From NCBI RefSeq assembly GCF_031843945.1, contig NZ_JAVTJJ010000008.1, positions 62,001-126,000 on the forward strand: a stretch of 64,000 bases of DNA, read 5' to 3'. Of this stretch, positions 52,265 through 62,109 are shown piece after piece. This DNA comes from Paracidovorax sp031843945. GTDB lineage: Bacteria > Pseudomonadota > Gammaproteobacteria > Burkholderiales > Burkholderiaceae_C. Under the pieces are notes generated by a model. It searched no databases, was not told where the DNA came from, and saw only the letters and a program-made list of their open reading frames with translations. How positions within the stretch are numbered: the stretch's first letter is position 1; every line of letters begins with the position of its first letter. A program made the translations under genes and the position numbers.

Positions 52265-53029
52265 ATGAATCCAACTCCCCGCTGGTTTGCAAAAGTCGCA
52301 TTGATGGCGACCCTGTCGGCAGGCGCCGTGGCTGCACAGGCCCAGGAGCTGATCGTCTCTGCCGCTGCCAGCCTGACGAACGCCTTCCAGGCCGTCGGCC
52401 AGGCGTTCGAGAAGACGCGTCCGGGCACCAAGATCACTTTCAATTTTGCGGCCTCAGGCCCGCTGCTGGCGCAGATCCAGCAAGGTGCGCCGGTCGATGT
52501 GTTTGCCTCTGCCGACCAGGAAACCATGGATCGCGCGGCCAAGGCTGGCCTGCTGGCCGAGGGCACCCGGGCCGATTTCGCTCGCAACACGCTCGTGTTG
52601 ATCGTACCCGCCACCGCCACCGCGACCCCGCAAAAGCTGGCAGACCTGGGCGACGCCAGCTACAAGCGCATCTCCACCGGTACGCCCACCTCAGTGCCTG
52701 TCGGCCGCTACACCATGGCTTCGGTGCAGCACGCAGGCCTGGCCGCTGCGCTGGAGCCGAAGTGGATCTACGGCGAAAGCGTGCGCCAGGTGCTGAACTA
52801 CGTGGCGCGCGGTGAAGTGGATGCCGGCTTCGTCTACCGCACCGACGCATTGATCGAGAAAGAGAAGACGCGCATCGCGTTGACCGTGCCGACGAGCACG
52901 CCGGTGAGCTACCCCGTTGCCCAGGTCGCCAGCAGCAAGCAGGCGGCTGCCGGCAAAGACTTCATTGCCTACGTGCGCAGCGACGCCGGCCAGAAGATCC
53001 TCGAAGGTTTCGGCTTCTCCAAGCCCTGA
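52265..53029 (+). CDS. modA: Molybdate ABC transporter, periplasmic binding protein
   Basis: Binds molybdate or tungstate in the periplasm. It has 254 residues with a signal peptide (VALMATLSAGAVAAQAQ). Family signatures are LIVSAAASLTNAFQAVGQAF, TFNFAASGPLLAQIQQGAPVDVFASADQETMD and GEVDAGFVYRTDAL. The ATG at 52265 has AAAGGAC upstream and is preferred over a TTG at 52250. It is the first gene of modABC. Confidence 0.95.
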   Translation: MNPTPRWFAKVALMATLSAGAVAAQAQELIVSAAASLTNAFQAVGQAFEKTRPGTKITFNFAASGPLLAQIQQGAPVDVFASADQETMDRAAKAGLLAEGTRADFARNTLVLIVPATATATPQKLADLGDASYKRISTGTPTSVPVGRYTMASVQHAGLAAALEPKWIYGESVRQVLNYVARGEVDAGFVYRTDALIEKEKTRIALTVPTSTPVSYPVAQVASSKQAAAGKDFIAYVRSDAGQKILEGFGFSKP

Positions 53030-53062
53030 TCTCCGAGCCCTGATTCGGCAGGCACGTTTCCC

Positions 53063-53716
53063 TTGCTGGCGCCTCTCTGGCTAACGCTCCAAATCGCCCT
53101 GCTTGCCACCTTGGCAGCAGGCGCGGTGGGCATCGCCCTGGGCTGGTGGATGTCGCAGCGCCGCTTTGTCGGCAAGAACTTGGTCGATGCCCTGCTGATG
53201 CTGCCCATGGTGCTTCCGCCCACGGTGCTGGGCTACTACCTCATCGTGGTGATCGGGCGCAACGGCGTGCTCGGCCAGTACCTGGACCGCTGGTTCGGCA
53301 TCAACCTGATGTTCACCTGGCAGGGTGCGGTCGTCGCCGCATCGCTCGTCTCCCTGCCCCTCATCTACAAGGCAGCCCGCGCCGCTTTTGAAGAGGTGGA
53401 CACGCGCTTCATGCATGCAGCGCGCACGCTGGGCGCGGGCGAGTGGGAGATCTTCTTGCGCGTCGCCTTGCCGCTGGCGGTGCGCGGCATCGCCGCCGGC
53501 CTGATGCTGGCCTTCGCGCGGGCCATGGGTGAATTCGGCGCCACCTTGATGATCGCCGGCAACCTGCCCGGCAAGACGCAGACGCTCTCCATCGCCATCT
53601 ACGACGCCGTACAGGCCGGCAACGACGCGCAGGCGCTGTGGCTCACGCTGGTCATTTCGGTGGTTTGCGTGGTGATCCTGGTCGTGTCCAGCCGTATGTT
53701 GCAGGCAAAGCATTGA
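53063..53716 (+). CDS. modB: Molybdate ABC transporter permease
   Basis: A 217-residue inner-membrane permease (E. coli ModB 229) with five or six helices. The EAA-type loop is HAARTLGAGEWEIFLRVALP, and AFARAMGEFGATLMIAGN is diagnostic of ModB. The start is TTG at 53063 (LAPLWLTLQIALLATLAAG), 34 bp after modA; no better in-frame ATG is seen. Its stop is 1 bp before the modC ATG. Confidence 0.94.
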   Translation: MLAPLWLTLQIALLATLAAGAVGIALGWWMSQRRFVGKNLVDALLMLPMVLPPTVLGYYLIVVIGRNGVLGQYLDRWFGINLMFTWQGAVVAASLVSLPLIYKAARAAFEEVDTRFMHAARTLGAGEWEIFLRVALPLAVRGIAAGLMLAFARAMGEFGATLMIAGNLPGKTQTLSIAIYDAVQAGNDAQALWLTLVISVVCVVILVVSSRMLQAKH

Positions 53717-53717
53717 T

Positions 53718-54410
53718 ATGGAACCGGTACTCGACATTCACGTGCAGACAACGCTGGAGTCGCCCGGGCGCCGCTTCGAGCTGGACGCCCGTTTCCTCTC
53801 CAACACGTCGCGCACGGCGTTGATGGGCCCGTCAGGCTCAGGCAAGTCCACCGTACTGATGGCCATCGCCGGGCTCGGCCCCCGTGTGCAGGGCCACGTG
53901 CGCGTGCGGGGCAAGGCGCTGCTTGACTATGCAAAGACCATCGATCTGCCTGCGCGCGAGCGGGGCGTGGGCCTGGTGTTCCAGGACTACGCCCTGTTTC
54001 CCCACATGACGGTCGAGCAGAACCTGGCTTTCGGAATCTGCCGCCTGGGCCAGCGGCCCCATGGTGCAGAACGGGAGCGGATGGACATGCTGATCCGGCA
54101 GTTCGATCTGGAGACGCTCCGCAGCGCCTGGCCCCGGCACCTGTCAGGCGGCCAACGGCAGCGCGTGGCGCTGGCGCGTGCGCTGGCACCGCAACCGCGG
54201 GTGCTGCTGCTTGATGAGCCCTTGTCGGCGCTGGACACGCAACTGCGTATTCGCCTGCGCGCCGAACTGGCAGAAATGCTGGAGCGCGTTCAGGTGCCCA
54301 CCTTGCTGGTGACACACGACCCGACGGACGTCGAAGTGCTGGCGCAGTCCGTCATCCACCTGGACGCGGGGCGCGTCACCGCTCCGGCGTCGTCTACCGC
54401 CCGGCGCTGA
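53718..54410 (+). CDS. modC: Molybdate ABC transporter ATP-binding protein (short form)
   Basis: A 230-residue ATPase with Walker A MGPSGSGKST, Q-loop VFQDYALFPHMTVEQN, signature HLSGGQRQRVAL, Walker B VLLLDEPLSALDTQLR and H-loop LVTHDPTDVE. E. coli ModC (352) carries a C-terminal MOP/TOBE molybdate-binding domain; this protein ends right after the ATPase core, so that regulatory domain is absent. Its 3' end overlaps the convergent SGNH hydrolase gene by 17 bp. Core motifs are intact and it should be active. Confidence 0.92.
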   Translation: MEPVLDIHVQTTLESPGRRFELDARFLSNTSRTALMGPSGSGKSTVLMAIAGLGPRVQGHVRVRGKALLDYAKTIDLPARERGVGLVFQDYALFPHMTVEQNLAFGICRLGQRPHGAERERMDMLIRQFDLETLRSAWPRHLSGGQRQRVALARALAPQPRVLLLDEPLSALDTQLRIRLRAELAEMLERVQVPTLLVTHDPTDVEVLAQSVIHLDAGRVTAPASSTARR

Positions 54411-55209
54411 CCTGCATCAGCCCGCCGGCTGGCACGGGGACCGGGGCGAGCGCTGATGCCTCCAGCACGCCGCCTGCACCCGGAGCGCCGAGGTGGCGGC
54501 CAATGACGGCCTGCCACAGGTCATAGCCGGCAGCATTCATGTGCAGGCGGTCGGGGCCGTACAGATCAGCGCGCGGCTCGCCAGCCGCGGTCATCATGGG
54601 CGTGAAAACGTCGATGTAGTCGCTCTGCGGCACGCTGCGCACATAGTTGGCCAGCAAGGCATTGGCTTCACGCACTTGCGGCAGCAGCGCGCTGCGCAGC
54701 GGGCTGGGCTTGATGGAGATGTAGCTGATGCGCGTGTCGGGCAGCGCGGTGCGCACGGCCGTCACGAAGGAGCGAAAGCTTTCCAGCACGTGCGCCGGGC
54801 TGCGGCCTTCGGCCAGGTCGTTGTCACCCGCATAGACGATCACATGGCGCGGGCGGTACTGCACCACCAGGCTTTTGACGAAATAATTGCAGTCCGCCAT
54901 CGTGGAGCCGCCAAACCCCCGGTTGATCACCACCGGCAACTGGCGAAAGTCGTCGCGCAGGTCGGACCACAGGCGAATGGTGGAACTGCCCACGAACAGC
55001 ACGCCGCCCGCCTCCGGGGCCCGGTCGCGATCCGCGGCAGCAAAAGCGTCCATGCTGGACTGCCAGCGCGCGTAGGCCGGCGGCAGCACGTCGGCCGCCA
55101 CTGCCGCTGGGCCGACGCCACCCACAGGGGCAGCTGCAGCCGACAACGCGAGGGCGCAAAGGCCCCAGGCGGCAAACAAACGAACGACGGACGACCGAAC
55201 GATGGGCAT
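54394..55209 (-). CDS. SGNH/GDSL-type hydrolase, secreted
   Basis: A 271-residue esterase or lipase-like protein with a signal peptide (LFAAWGLCALALSAAAAP). SGNH blocks are visible: GVLFVGSSTIRLW (block I Ser), GFGGSTMAD (Gly), YAGDNDLAEG (Asn) and DRLHMNAAGY (Asp/His). Catalytic residues are therefore complete. AGGAG 6-7 bp before the ATG at 55209 supports the start; the longer frame to 55446 is rejected. The substrate is unknown; periplasmic members act on acyl esters of lipids or glycans. Confidence 0.88.
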   Translation of the reverse strand: MPIVRSSVVRLFAAWGLCALALSAAAAPVGGVGPAAVAADVLPPAYARWQSSMDAFAAADRDRAPEAGGVLFVGSSTIRLWSDLRDDFRQLPVVINRGFGGSTMADCNYFVKSLVVQYRPRHVIVYAGDNDLAEGRSPAHVLESFRSFVTAVRTALPDTRISYISIKPSPLRSALLPQVREANALLANYVRSVPQSDYIDVFTPMMTAAGEPRADLYGPDRLHMNAAGYDLWQAVIGRHLGAPGAGGVLEASALAPVPVPAGGLMQVSAGR

Positions 55210-55354
55210 GGGCGGCTCCTGGGGGCGACAGCGGCGTGTGATGTGAGCCGCGTAGGAAAATTCCTTCAAGACGCACGTTTTTACAACTGACCGCGCGTCA
55301 ATGCAACTCGCTACCCGCCCGCCAGCCGGAAACCAGCGACAAGAACCGGGCAGA

Positions 55355-56842
<1,488 letters not shown>

Positions 56843-56892
56843 GGAGGGCAATAATCCGGTGGTTCAGACACCCGGAAAGCCCGGATGCCGCA

Positions 56893-57966
56893 ATGCAAGA
56901 GACGCAAATTTTATCGACCCAACCCGCGCCCCTGACCGCAACCGCTTCAACGGGTGCGCCGTCAGGCCGCGCGCTGGTGTTCGACGCCTGTCATGCGGGC
57001 GTGATTTTGCGCGCCGTGCTGTTCGTGGAAGCGGTGCTGGGCGTGGGCGCCCTGTTCGTCGCCGCGACCCCGCTGGAGTGGCTGGCGCGCCTGTCGCTGC
57101 TGACCGGCGGCGCCCTGCCAGCCACGCTGGCCTGGCTGGTCGTGGCCTGCAGCCTCAAGCAGATCCTGCAGCGGCTGCCCGTGGCGCTGCAGTACGCGGC
57201 GGGCGTGCTGCTGGGAGCCGTGTCAGGCGTGTGGGCCTGCGGCACGCTGGCGCTGGTGGGCGCTGCGCCCGAGCCGCCCTGGCTGGCCAGCGCCGCCACC
57301 GGCGCACTGCTGTCGGCCGCGCTGGTGGCCGCGCTGGTGCTGCGCGCGCGGGGCCGCACGCCGGCTGCCACCACCGCGCGGCTGACGGAGCTGCAGTCGC
57401 GCATCCGGCCGCACTTTCTGTTCAACACGCTCAACAGCGCCATCGCCCTGGTGCGGGCCGAACCGGCCAAGGCCGAGGCCATTCTGGAAGACCTGAGCGA
57501 CCTGTTTCGCCACGCGCTGGTAGAACAGGGCGAATCGGCCACGCTGGCTGAAGAGATCACGCTGGCGCGCCGCTACATGGACATCGAGCAGGTGCGCTTC
57601 GGCGACCGGCTGAAGGTGCAATGGACGCTGGACCCTCGGGCCGACGGCGCACGGCTGCCGCCCCTCTTGCTGCAGCCGCTGGTGGAAAACGCCGTCAAGC
57701 ACGGCGTGGAACCCAGCCCGGCAGGCGGCAAGGTGCGCATTGCCACTGAATTGCGCGGCAGCCGCGTGATCGTGCTCATCACCAACACACTGCCACCCGC
57801 GACAGCAGCGGGCAACGCATCGCGCGGCCACGGCATCGCCCTGGCCAACGTGCGCGACCGCCTGCGCCTGCTGCACGACGTGCAGTGCGACTTCAGCGCC
57901 GGGCCGCAAAATGGGCGCGACTACCAGCACTACCAGGTGCGCATCAGCCTGCCGGCGCGCCCTTGA
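56893..57966 (+). CDS. algZ: AlgZ/LytS-type sensor histidine kinase
   Basis: A 357-residue membrane sensor kinase. Four hydrophobic helices (about 35-155) are followed by the His_kinase motif SRIRPHFLFNTLNSAIALVR (phospho-acceptor His about 173) and the N-box LLLQPLVENAVKHGVEPSPAGG with GHGIALANVRDRLRLLH. This is the LytS/AlgZ class without a classical HAMP. The gene order argH-algZ-algR matches Pseudomonas, where AlgZR controls surface behaviours. Role here is inferred. Confidence 0.88.
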   Translation: MQETQILSTQPAPLTATASTGAPSGRALVFDACHAGVILRAVLFVEAVLGVGALFVAATPLEWLARLSLLTGGALPATLAWLVVACSLKQILQRLPVALQYAAGVLLGAVSGVWACGTLALVGAAPEPPWLASAATGALLSAALVAALVLRARGRTPAATTARLTELQSRIRPHFLFNTLNSAIALVRAEPAKAEAILEDLSDLFRHALVEQGESATLAEEITLARRYMDIEQVRFGDRLKVQWTLDPRADGARLPPLLLQPLVENAVKHGVEPSPAGGKVRIATELRGSRVIVLITNTLPPATAAGNASRGHGIALANVRDRLRLLHDVQCDFSAGPQNGRDYQHYQVRISLPARP

Positions 57967-58017
57967 GCCCATTCGCCTCCTGCCCCTTTGCCAACCCGCA
58001 CGACTGACCGACTGCCC

Positions 58018-58776
58018 ATGCCCGCCATGCACATTCTCATCGTCGACGACGAAGCCCTGGCGCGCAGCCGGCTGCGCACCCTGCTGGGCGACTGCGCAGC
58101 CGGCTACACCATCACCGAGGCCGCCCATGGGGCCGACGCGCTGGCGGCCGTGCATGCCCATGCCGGCCGGCAGCCGGTGGATGCGGTGCTGCTCGACATC
58201 CACATGCCCGGCCAGAGCGGCCTGGCGCTGGCGCACCAGCTGCGCTCGCTGCCCGCACCGCCGGCCATCGTGTTCGTGACCGCGCATGCCGACCACGCCG
58301 TCAGCGCCTTCGAGCTGGACGCCGTGGACTACCTGACCAAGCCCGTGCGGCTGGAACGCCTGCAGCAGGCGCTGGCCAAGGTACAGCGCAACGCAGCCCG
58401 CCAGGCGGGCGGCACCGCAGCGCCGCCGCTGCCGGCCGGCGAAGCGCTGGTGATCCAGGACCGGGGCCGCACCGAGCGCGTGCCGCTGGCCGACGTGCTG
58501 TATCTGAAGGCCGAGCAGAAGTACGTGACGGTGCGCACGGGCAGCCGCAGCTACATCCTGGACGCATCGCTGGCCGAGCTGGAAGTGCGCCATGCCGGGC
58601 AGTTCCTGCGCGTGCACCGCAACGCGCTGGTGGCCCGCCGCGCCATGCGCGCGCTAGAAAAGCACTACGACGCCGAAGAAGGCGAAGGCTGGGCGCTGCG
58701 CCTGCACGGGTTGACGGAGCTGGTCGCCGTGTCTCGCCGGCAGGTGGCTGCCGTGCGCGAGGTGCTGGCGGGCTGA
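58018..58776 (+). CDS. algR: LytTR-family response regulator
   Basis: A 252-residue response regulator. The receiver domain begins MHILIVDDEALARSRLRTLL and has the phospho-acceptor Asp60 in VLLDIHMPGQSGL and the conserved Lys in DYLTKPVRLERL. A C-terminal LytTR DNA-binding domain follows: YLKAEQKYVTVRTGSRSYIL, then FLRVHRNALV and VSRRQVAAVREVL. It pairs with the adjacent algZ kinase. The start at 58018 is chosen because a further-upstream frame overlaps untranslated sequence. The hemC gene that follows algR in Pseudomonas is absent. Confidence 0.9.
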   Translation: MPAMHILIVDDEALARSRLRTLLGDCAAGYTITEAAHGADALAAVHAHAGRQPVDAVLLDIHMPGQSGLALAHQLRSLPAPPAIVFVTAHADHAVSAFELDAVDYLTKPVRLERLQQALAKVQRNAARQAGGTAAPPLPAGEALVIQDRGRTERVPLADVLYLKAEQKYVTVRTGSRSYILDASLAELEVRHAGQFLRVHRNALVARRAMRALEKHYDAEEGEGWALRLHGLTELVAVSRRQVAAVREVLAG

Positions 58777-58812
58777 ACGCCGGGCGCCTTGCGTCTTGGC
58801 TGAAAGCCTTTT

Positions 58813-58887
58813 TTTGAAGCCTTTTCGGCCTCTAGCGCTTATCCATCAAGCGCCATCAGCTATCAATTAAATAGCAAACTGATTTTG
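58813..58887. repeat. Intergenic repeat, copy 10
   Basis: Nearly complete repeat between algR and the ZIP transporter gene: TTTTTTTGAAGCCTTTTCGG, CCTCTAGCGCTTATCCATCA, AGCGCCATCAGCTATCAATT and AAATAGCAAACTGA. The stem may help terminate the convergent algR and ZIP transcripts. Confidence 0.85.
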
Positions 58888-58895
58888 AGCGGGCG

Positions 58896-59741
58896 TCAGT
58901 GCGCGTGCGCCAGGCCGCTCACCAGGGTCACCACCACCATGCCCGACACCAGCCAGGCGATCTGTGCGATGGTTTCGCCCGCGCTCAGGCGCTTCTGCAA
59001 CTGCGGAATCAAATCGGCCAGCGCCACGTAGACAAAGCTGCTGGAGGCGATCGCCAAGAAGTACGGCAGCAGCGTCTCCAACTGGCCGACCAGGTAATAG
59101 CCCACCACGCCGCCCAGCGCGGTCACCGCACCGGCCAGCGACACCTTCACCAGCGCCGCGCGCCGGTTGGGGCTGTTCTGGCGCATCACCACCAGATCGC
59201 CGATGTGGTGCGGCACCTCGTGCGCCAGCACCGCCAGCGCGGCGACGATGCCCAGCTTCATGTCGGCCATGAAGGCCGATGCGATCAGGATGCCGTCGCC
59301 AAAGCAGTGCACGCTGTCGCCCGTCAGCAGCGCCCAGCCGCCGCCGCGGCCCTCATGGCTATGGCTGTGGACATGGGCATGACCGTGGTGATGCTCATGC
59401 GAATGGCCGTGCGCAGCGTGCCCGTGCGCCTCCGCTGCGGGCGCCGGCTGGCCATGCTCATGTCCGTGGTGCCACAGCTCGGCCTTGTCCAGCAAGAAGA
59501 AGAACACCAGCCCCACCAGCAGCGTGGCGAACAGGTCGTGCGCACCGGCCTGGCTCTCGAACGCCTCGGGCAGCAGATGCATGAAGGCCGTCGCCAGCAA
59601 CGCGCCCGCCGCCAGGCTCAGCAGATGCTGCGGCCCGACGCGGCTGCTGGTGCCCAGCCCCACCCGCATGAGCCACGCGGCCACCCACACGCTGCCGATG
59701 CCCGCGGCCAGGGTGGCCAGGATGATTGCTATCAATGTCAT
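58896..59741 (-). CDS. ZIP-family metal transporter
   Basis: A 281-residue inner-membrane importer of divalent metals (zinc, possibly iron or manganese) with eight helices. Between helices III and IV is a His-rich loop (HGHSHEHHHGHAHVHSHSHE, about 122-141), a usual metal-sensing or -collecting feature. The core motifs HCFGDGILIASAFMAD and ALAVLAHEVPHHIGDLVVM carry the metal-binding His/Asp/Glu. The start codon and first six residues (MTLIAI) lie in a repeat copy. It is ZupT/GufA-like, but the exact subtype is not assigned. Confidence 0.92.
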   Translation of the reverse strand: MTLIAIILATLAAGIGSVWVAAWLMRVGLGTSSRVGPQHLLSLAAGALLATAFMHLLPEAFESQAGAHDLFATLLVGLVFFFLLDKAELWHHGHEHGQPAPAAEAHGHAAHGHSHEHHHGHAHVHSHSHEGRGGGWALLTGDSVHCFGDGILIASAFMADMKLGIVAALAVLAHEVPHHIGDLVVMRQNSPNRRAALVKVSLAGAVTALGGVVGYYLVGQLETLLPYFLAIASSSFVYVALADLIPQLQKRLSAGETIAQIAWLVSGMVVVTLVSGLAHAH

Positions 59742-59787
59742 AGCTGCTTGCGCTTTCCCAATAAGCCCTAAGGGCCGATTTCACTCA
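59724..59787. repeat. Repeat copy 11, overlapping the ZIP transporter start codon
   Basis: A repeat copy (GATTGCTATCAATGTCATAG, CTGCTTGCGCTTTCCCAATA, AGCCCTAAGGGCCGATTTCA) spans the start of the ZIP gene: the ATG (59739-59741) and the next five codons are repeat-derived. The leader of that mRNA is therefore also repeat sequence. Confidence 0.75.
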
Positions 59788-59814
59788 TAAAACCTGCGCA
59801 CTGCCCGAGCGCAA

Positions 59815-59836
59815 AAAAAGCCCCGAAGGGCTTTTT
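59815..59836 (-). terminator. Intrinsic terminator downstream of the dienelactone hydrolase gene
   Basis: AAAAAGCCC (59815-59823), loop CGAA, GGGCTTTTT (59828-59836): a perfect 9-bp stem with flanking A and T tracts, 20 bp after the hydrolase stop. The symmetry makes it usable in both directions. Confidence 0.85.
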
Positions 59837-59855
59837 GACTGGGGGCCGGGCCGGG

Positions 59856-60764
59856 TCAGGCGACGCCGTTGGCCTTGAACCAGGCTAGCGTCCGCTTCCA
59901 GCCGTCTTCGGCCGCTTCCTTGCGAAAGCTCGGGCGGTAGTCGGCGTGGAAGGCATGCGGTGCCTCGCGGTAGACCACGAATTCCGATGCCTTGGCCGCC
60001 GCAGAGCCTTCCCGCAGTGCAGTTTGCATCTTAGCAACCGTGTCAAGCGGGATGCCGCTGTCCTGCCCGCCATACAAGCCCAGCACCGGCGCCTTCAGGA
60101 TGGGGGCGATGTCCACCGGGTGCTTGGGCGTGTTGGCGCCGGACTGGCCCACCAGCCGGCCGTACCAGGCCACGCCGGCCTTGACCGGGCCGTGCGCTGC
60201 ATACAGCCACGTGATGCGGCCGCCCCAGCAAAACCCGGTGATCGCCACCTTCTTCATGTTGCCGCCATTGCGGCCGGCCCACGCCACGGTGGCGTCCAGG
60301 TCGCCCATCACCTGCGCGTCGGGCACCTTGGACACCAGCTCGCTCTGCAGCTTGGCGATTTCGGTGTATTTGGACGGGTCGCCCTGGCGCGCGAACATTT
60401 CGGGTGCGATCGCCAGGTAGCCGGCCTTGGCCAGGCGGCGGCAGGTGTCGGCGATGTATTCGTGCACGCCGAAGATTTCCTGAATCACCAGCACCACGGG
60501 CAGGCCCGTCTTGCCAGCCGGCGCGGCGCGGTAGGCCGGCACCTTGAAGCCGTTGACCTCGATTTCCACCTTGCCGGCGGTCAGCCCGTCGGCCGGCGTC
60601 TGGATAGCCGTCTGGGCCATGATGGGCATGGCCGCAGCGGCATAGCCCACGCCAAAGCCCGCGCCCAGCGCCACGCGCAGCGCCGTGCGCCGGTTGGCAC
60701 CGGCCTCGGTGGATTGACCGGGCAAAAGCGCGTCGAAGTCTTGTTTGAGATCGTCCTGCTGCAT
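59856..60764 (-). CDS. Dienelactone hydrolase-family protein with Tat-like signal
   Basis: A 302-residue alpha/beta hydrolase. The N-terminus has NRRTALRVALGAGFGVGYAAA (about 24-44), resembling a twin-arginine export signal. DLH signatures follow: VVLVIQEIFGVHEYIADTCRRLA, nucleophile Cys in ITGFCWGGRITW (about 172), Asp in LYGGQDSGIP and His in EAPHAFHADYRPSF. The triad is complete. DLHs act in chlorocatechol degradation or on other lactones and esters; the substrate is unknown. It is followed by a strong terminator. Confidence 0.9.
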   Translation of the reverse strand: MQQDDLKQDFDALLPGQSTEAGANRRTALRVALGAGFGVGYAAAAMPIMAQTAIQTPADGLTAGKVEIEVNGFKVPAYRAAPAGKTGLPVVLVIQEIFGVHEYIADTCRRLAKAGYLAIAPEMFARQGDPSKYTEIAKLQSELVSKVPDAQVMGDLDATVAWAGRNGGNMKKVAITGFCWGGRITWLYAAHGPVKAGVAWYGRLVGQSGANTPKHPVDIAPILKAPVLGLYGGQDSGIPLDTVAKMQTALREGSAAAKASEFVVYREAPHAFHADYRPSFRKEAAEDGWKRTLAWFKANGVA

Positions 60765-60900
60765 GAAAGGGCTCCTGGAATGGGGTTCGGCGACAAACGG
60801 AAGGGTGACGCCGCACGCAGTCTAGAGCCTGCCGCGTTTGCGCGCAGCCCCCGCCGTCGACCGGCGTCACCTGTCCTCCGGAACGAGCACCAGCAGCTGC

Positions 60901-60938
60901 AATTTCTTTCTTGACAGAAATTACAGAATTCATAGACT
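60901..60938 (+). promoter_or_regulatory. Promoter with overlapping inverted repeat for the GbsR/MarR-type gene
   Basis: A consensus -35 TTGACA (60911-60916) is followed 16 bp later by TAGACT (60933-60938), a possible -10. The inverted repeat AATTTCT (60901-60907) and AGAAATT (60916-60922) flanks and overlaps the -35, as expected for an autorepressor site. The gene's ATG is only 7 bp beyond the -10, so the mRNA leader would be very short. Confidence 0.5.
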
Positions 60939-60945
60939 TGCGCGC

Positions 60946-61512
60946 ATGCAACTGACCGACATCGCCCGCCGTTTCGTCGTCCACTGGGGCGAGATGGGCA
61001 CCGCCTGGGGTGTCAATCGCACCGTGGCGCAAATTCACGCCCTGCTGTTCTTCCACGGCCGCCCCCTGCACGCCGAAGAAATTTGCGAAACGCTCGTGGT
61101 CGCCCGCTCCAACGTAAGCAACAGCTTGAAGGAACTGGTCAACTGGAATCTGGTGCGCGTGACCCATGTACTGGGTGACCGGCGCGACTATTTCGAGACC
61201 TCGACCGACGTCTGGGAGCTCTTTCGTACCGTGGTACGTGAGCGCAAGCAGCGCGAATTCGAGCCCACCGTGCGCATGCTGCGGGAGCTGTCCGAGCGGC
61301 CAGACCTGGCCGAAGAAACGCCGGACGCGCAAGACCGCGTGCGGGAAACGCTGCGGTTGATGGAATCACTCGGCGTGTGGGCTGACGAAATGCTCCGGCT
61401 CAGCCCGTCTACCCTCGACAAGGTGTTGCGGCTGGGCGCCAGCGTGCAGAAGTTCGTGCGCGGCGACGACTCGTCCCAACCAACGGCACCCCACGACCGC
61501 AGGGGCGGTTGA
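60946..61512 (+). CDS. GbsR/MarR-family transcriptional regulator
   Basis: A 188-residue winged-helix protein: VHWGEMGTAWGVNRTVAQIHALLFFHGRPLHAEEICETL (about 12-50) and ARSNVSNSLKELVNWNLVRVTHVLGDRRDYFE. These are typical of GbsR-like MarR proteins. The long C-terminal helical part (about 95-160) is for dimerisation. The ATG at 60946 fits the promoter just upstream. Its targets are unknown; it diverges from the dienelactone hydrolase gene, and the following DCC/SDR genes are 109 bp downstream. Confidence 0.87.
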   Translation: MQLTDIARRFVVHWGEMGTAWGVNRTVAQIHALLFFHGRPLHAEEICETLVVARSNVSNSLKELVNWNLVRVTHVLGDRRDYFETSTDVWELFRTVVRERKQREFEPTVRMLRELSERPDLAEETPDAQDRVRETLRLMESLGVWADEMLRLSPSTLDKVLRLGASVQKFVRGDDSSQPTAPHDRRGG

Positions 61513-61621
61513 GCCGCAGCGCCCTTTCAGCCGCTGTGCACCGTTCAAATTTCCGTCTTTGCAGAAACCAAGAAACGCCCTTTAGACCCGTCTATTCCGC
61601 ACTTTTGCCCAAGGTTTTTCC

Positions 61622-62068
61622 ATGGCCTCCACATCCGACACGCTCTATCCCTTGACGCTCTACTACGACTCGCGCTGCGTGCTGTGCTCTGCGGAAATGC
61701 ACAACCTGATGCGGCGCGACCACGCGGGGCGCCTGCGCCTTGCCGATATCTGGGCACCCGACTTTGCCGGCCCGCCCGGCAACGCCACGTTCGATGAATT
61801 GCTCACCCTGATCCACGCACGAGGCGCAGACGGGCAGGTGCTGCGGGGTGTGGAAGTCTTTCGCCGCGCCTATGAAGCCGTGGGCCTGGGCTGGGTGACG
61901 GCGTTTACCCGCTGGCCCGTGCTGGGCCCGCTGGCAGACCGGGCCTACCCGGTGCTGGCGCGCAACCGCTACCGCCTGCCGCGCTGGCTGGTCGCGCCAT
62001 TGTTCGAGCGAGCCGCCCGGCGCGCGGCCCGCCAGCGGTGCGATGCCGGCGGCCGCTGCGACCTCTGA
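61622..62068 (+). CDS. DCC-family thiol oxidoreductase-like protein (DUF393)
   Basis: A 148-residue protein with the DCC signature near the N-terminus, LTLYYDSRCVLCSAEMHNLM (CxxC at residues 19-22), and the C-terminal RYRLPRWLVAP typical of DUF393. Family members are predicted thiol-disulfide oxidoreductases often linked to membrane DoxX-like proteins, and a DoxX-like gene lies three genes downstream. It is followed 41 bp later by the SDR gene on the same strand. Confidence 0.87.
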   Translation: MASTSDTLYPLTLYYDSRCVLCSAEMHNLMRRDHAGRLRLADIWAPDFAGPPGNATFDELLTLIHARGADGQVLRGVEVFRRAYEAVGLGWVTAFTRWPVLGPLADRAYPVLARNRYRLPRWLVAPLFERAARRAARQRCDAGGRCDL

Positions 62069-62109
62069 TCACCCCGCGCCACCTTTTCTTCCCTCCACCA
62101 GGACTTACC

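Noticed and set aside
58018..58887. A hidden hemC gene after algR, expected from the Pseudomonas order
   Set aside because: Only 119 bp, mostly repeat copy 10, lie between algR and the convergent ZIP gene.
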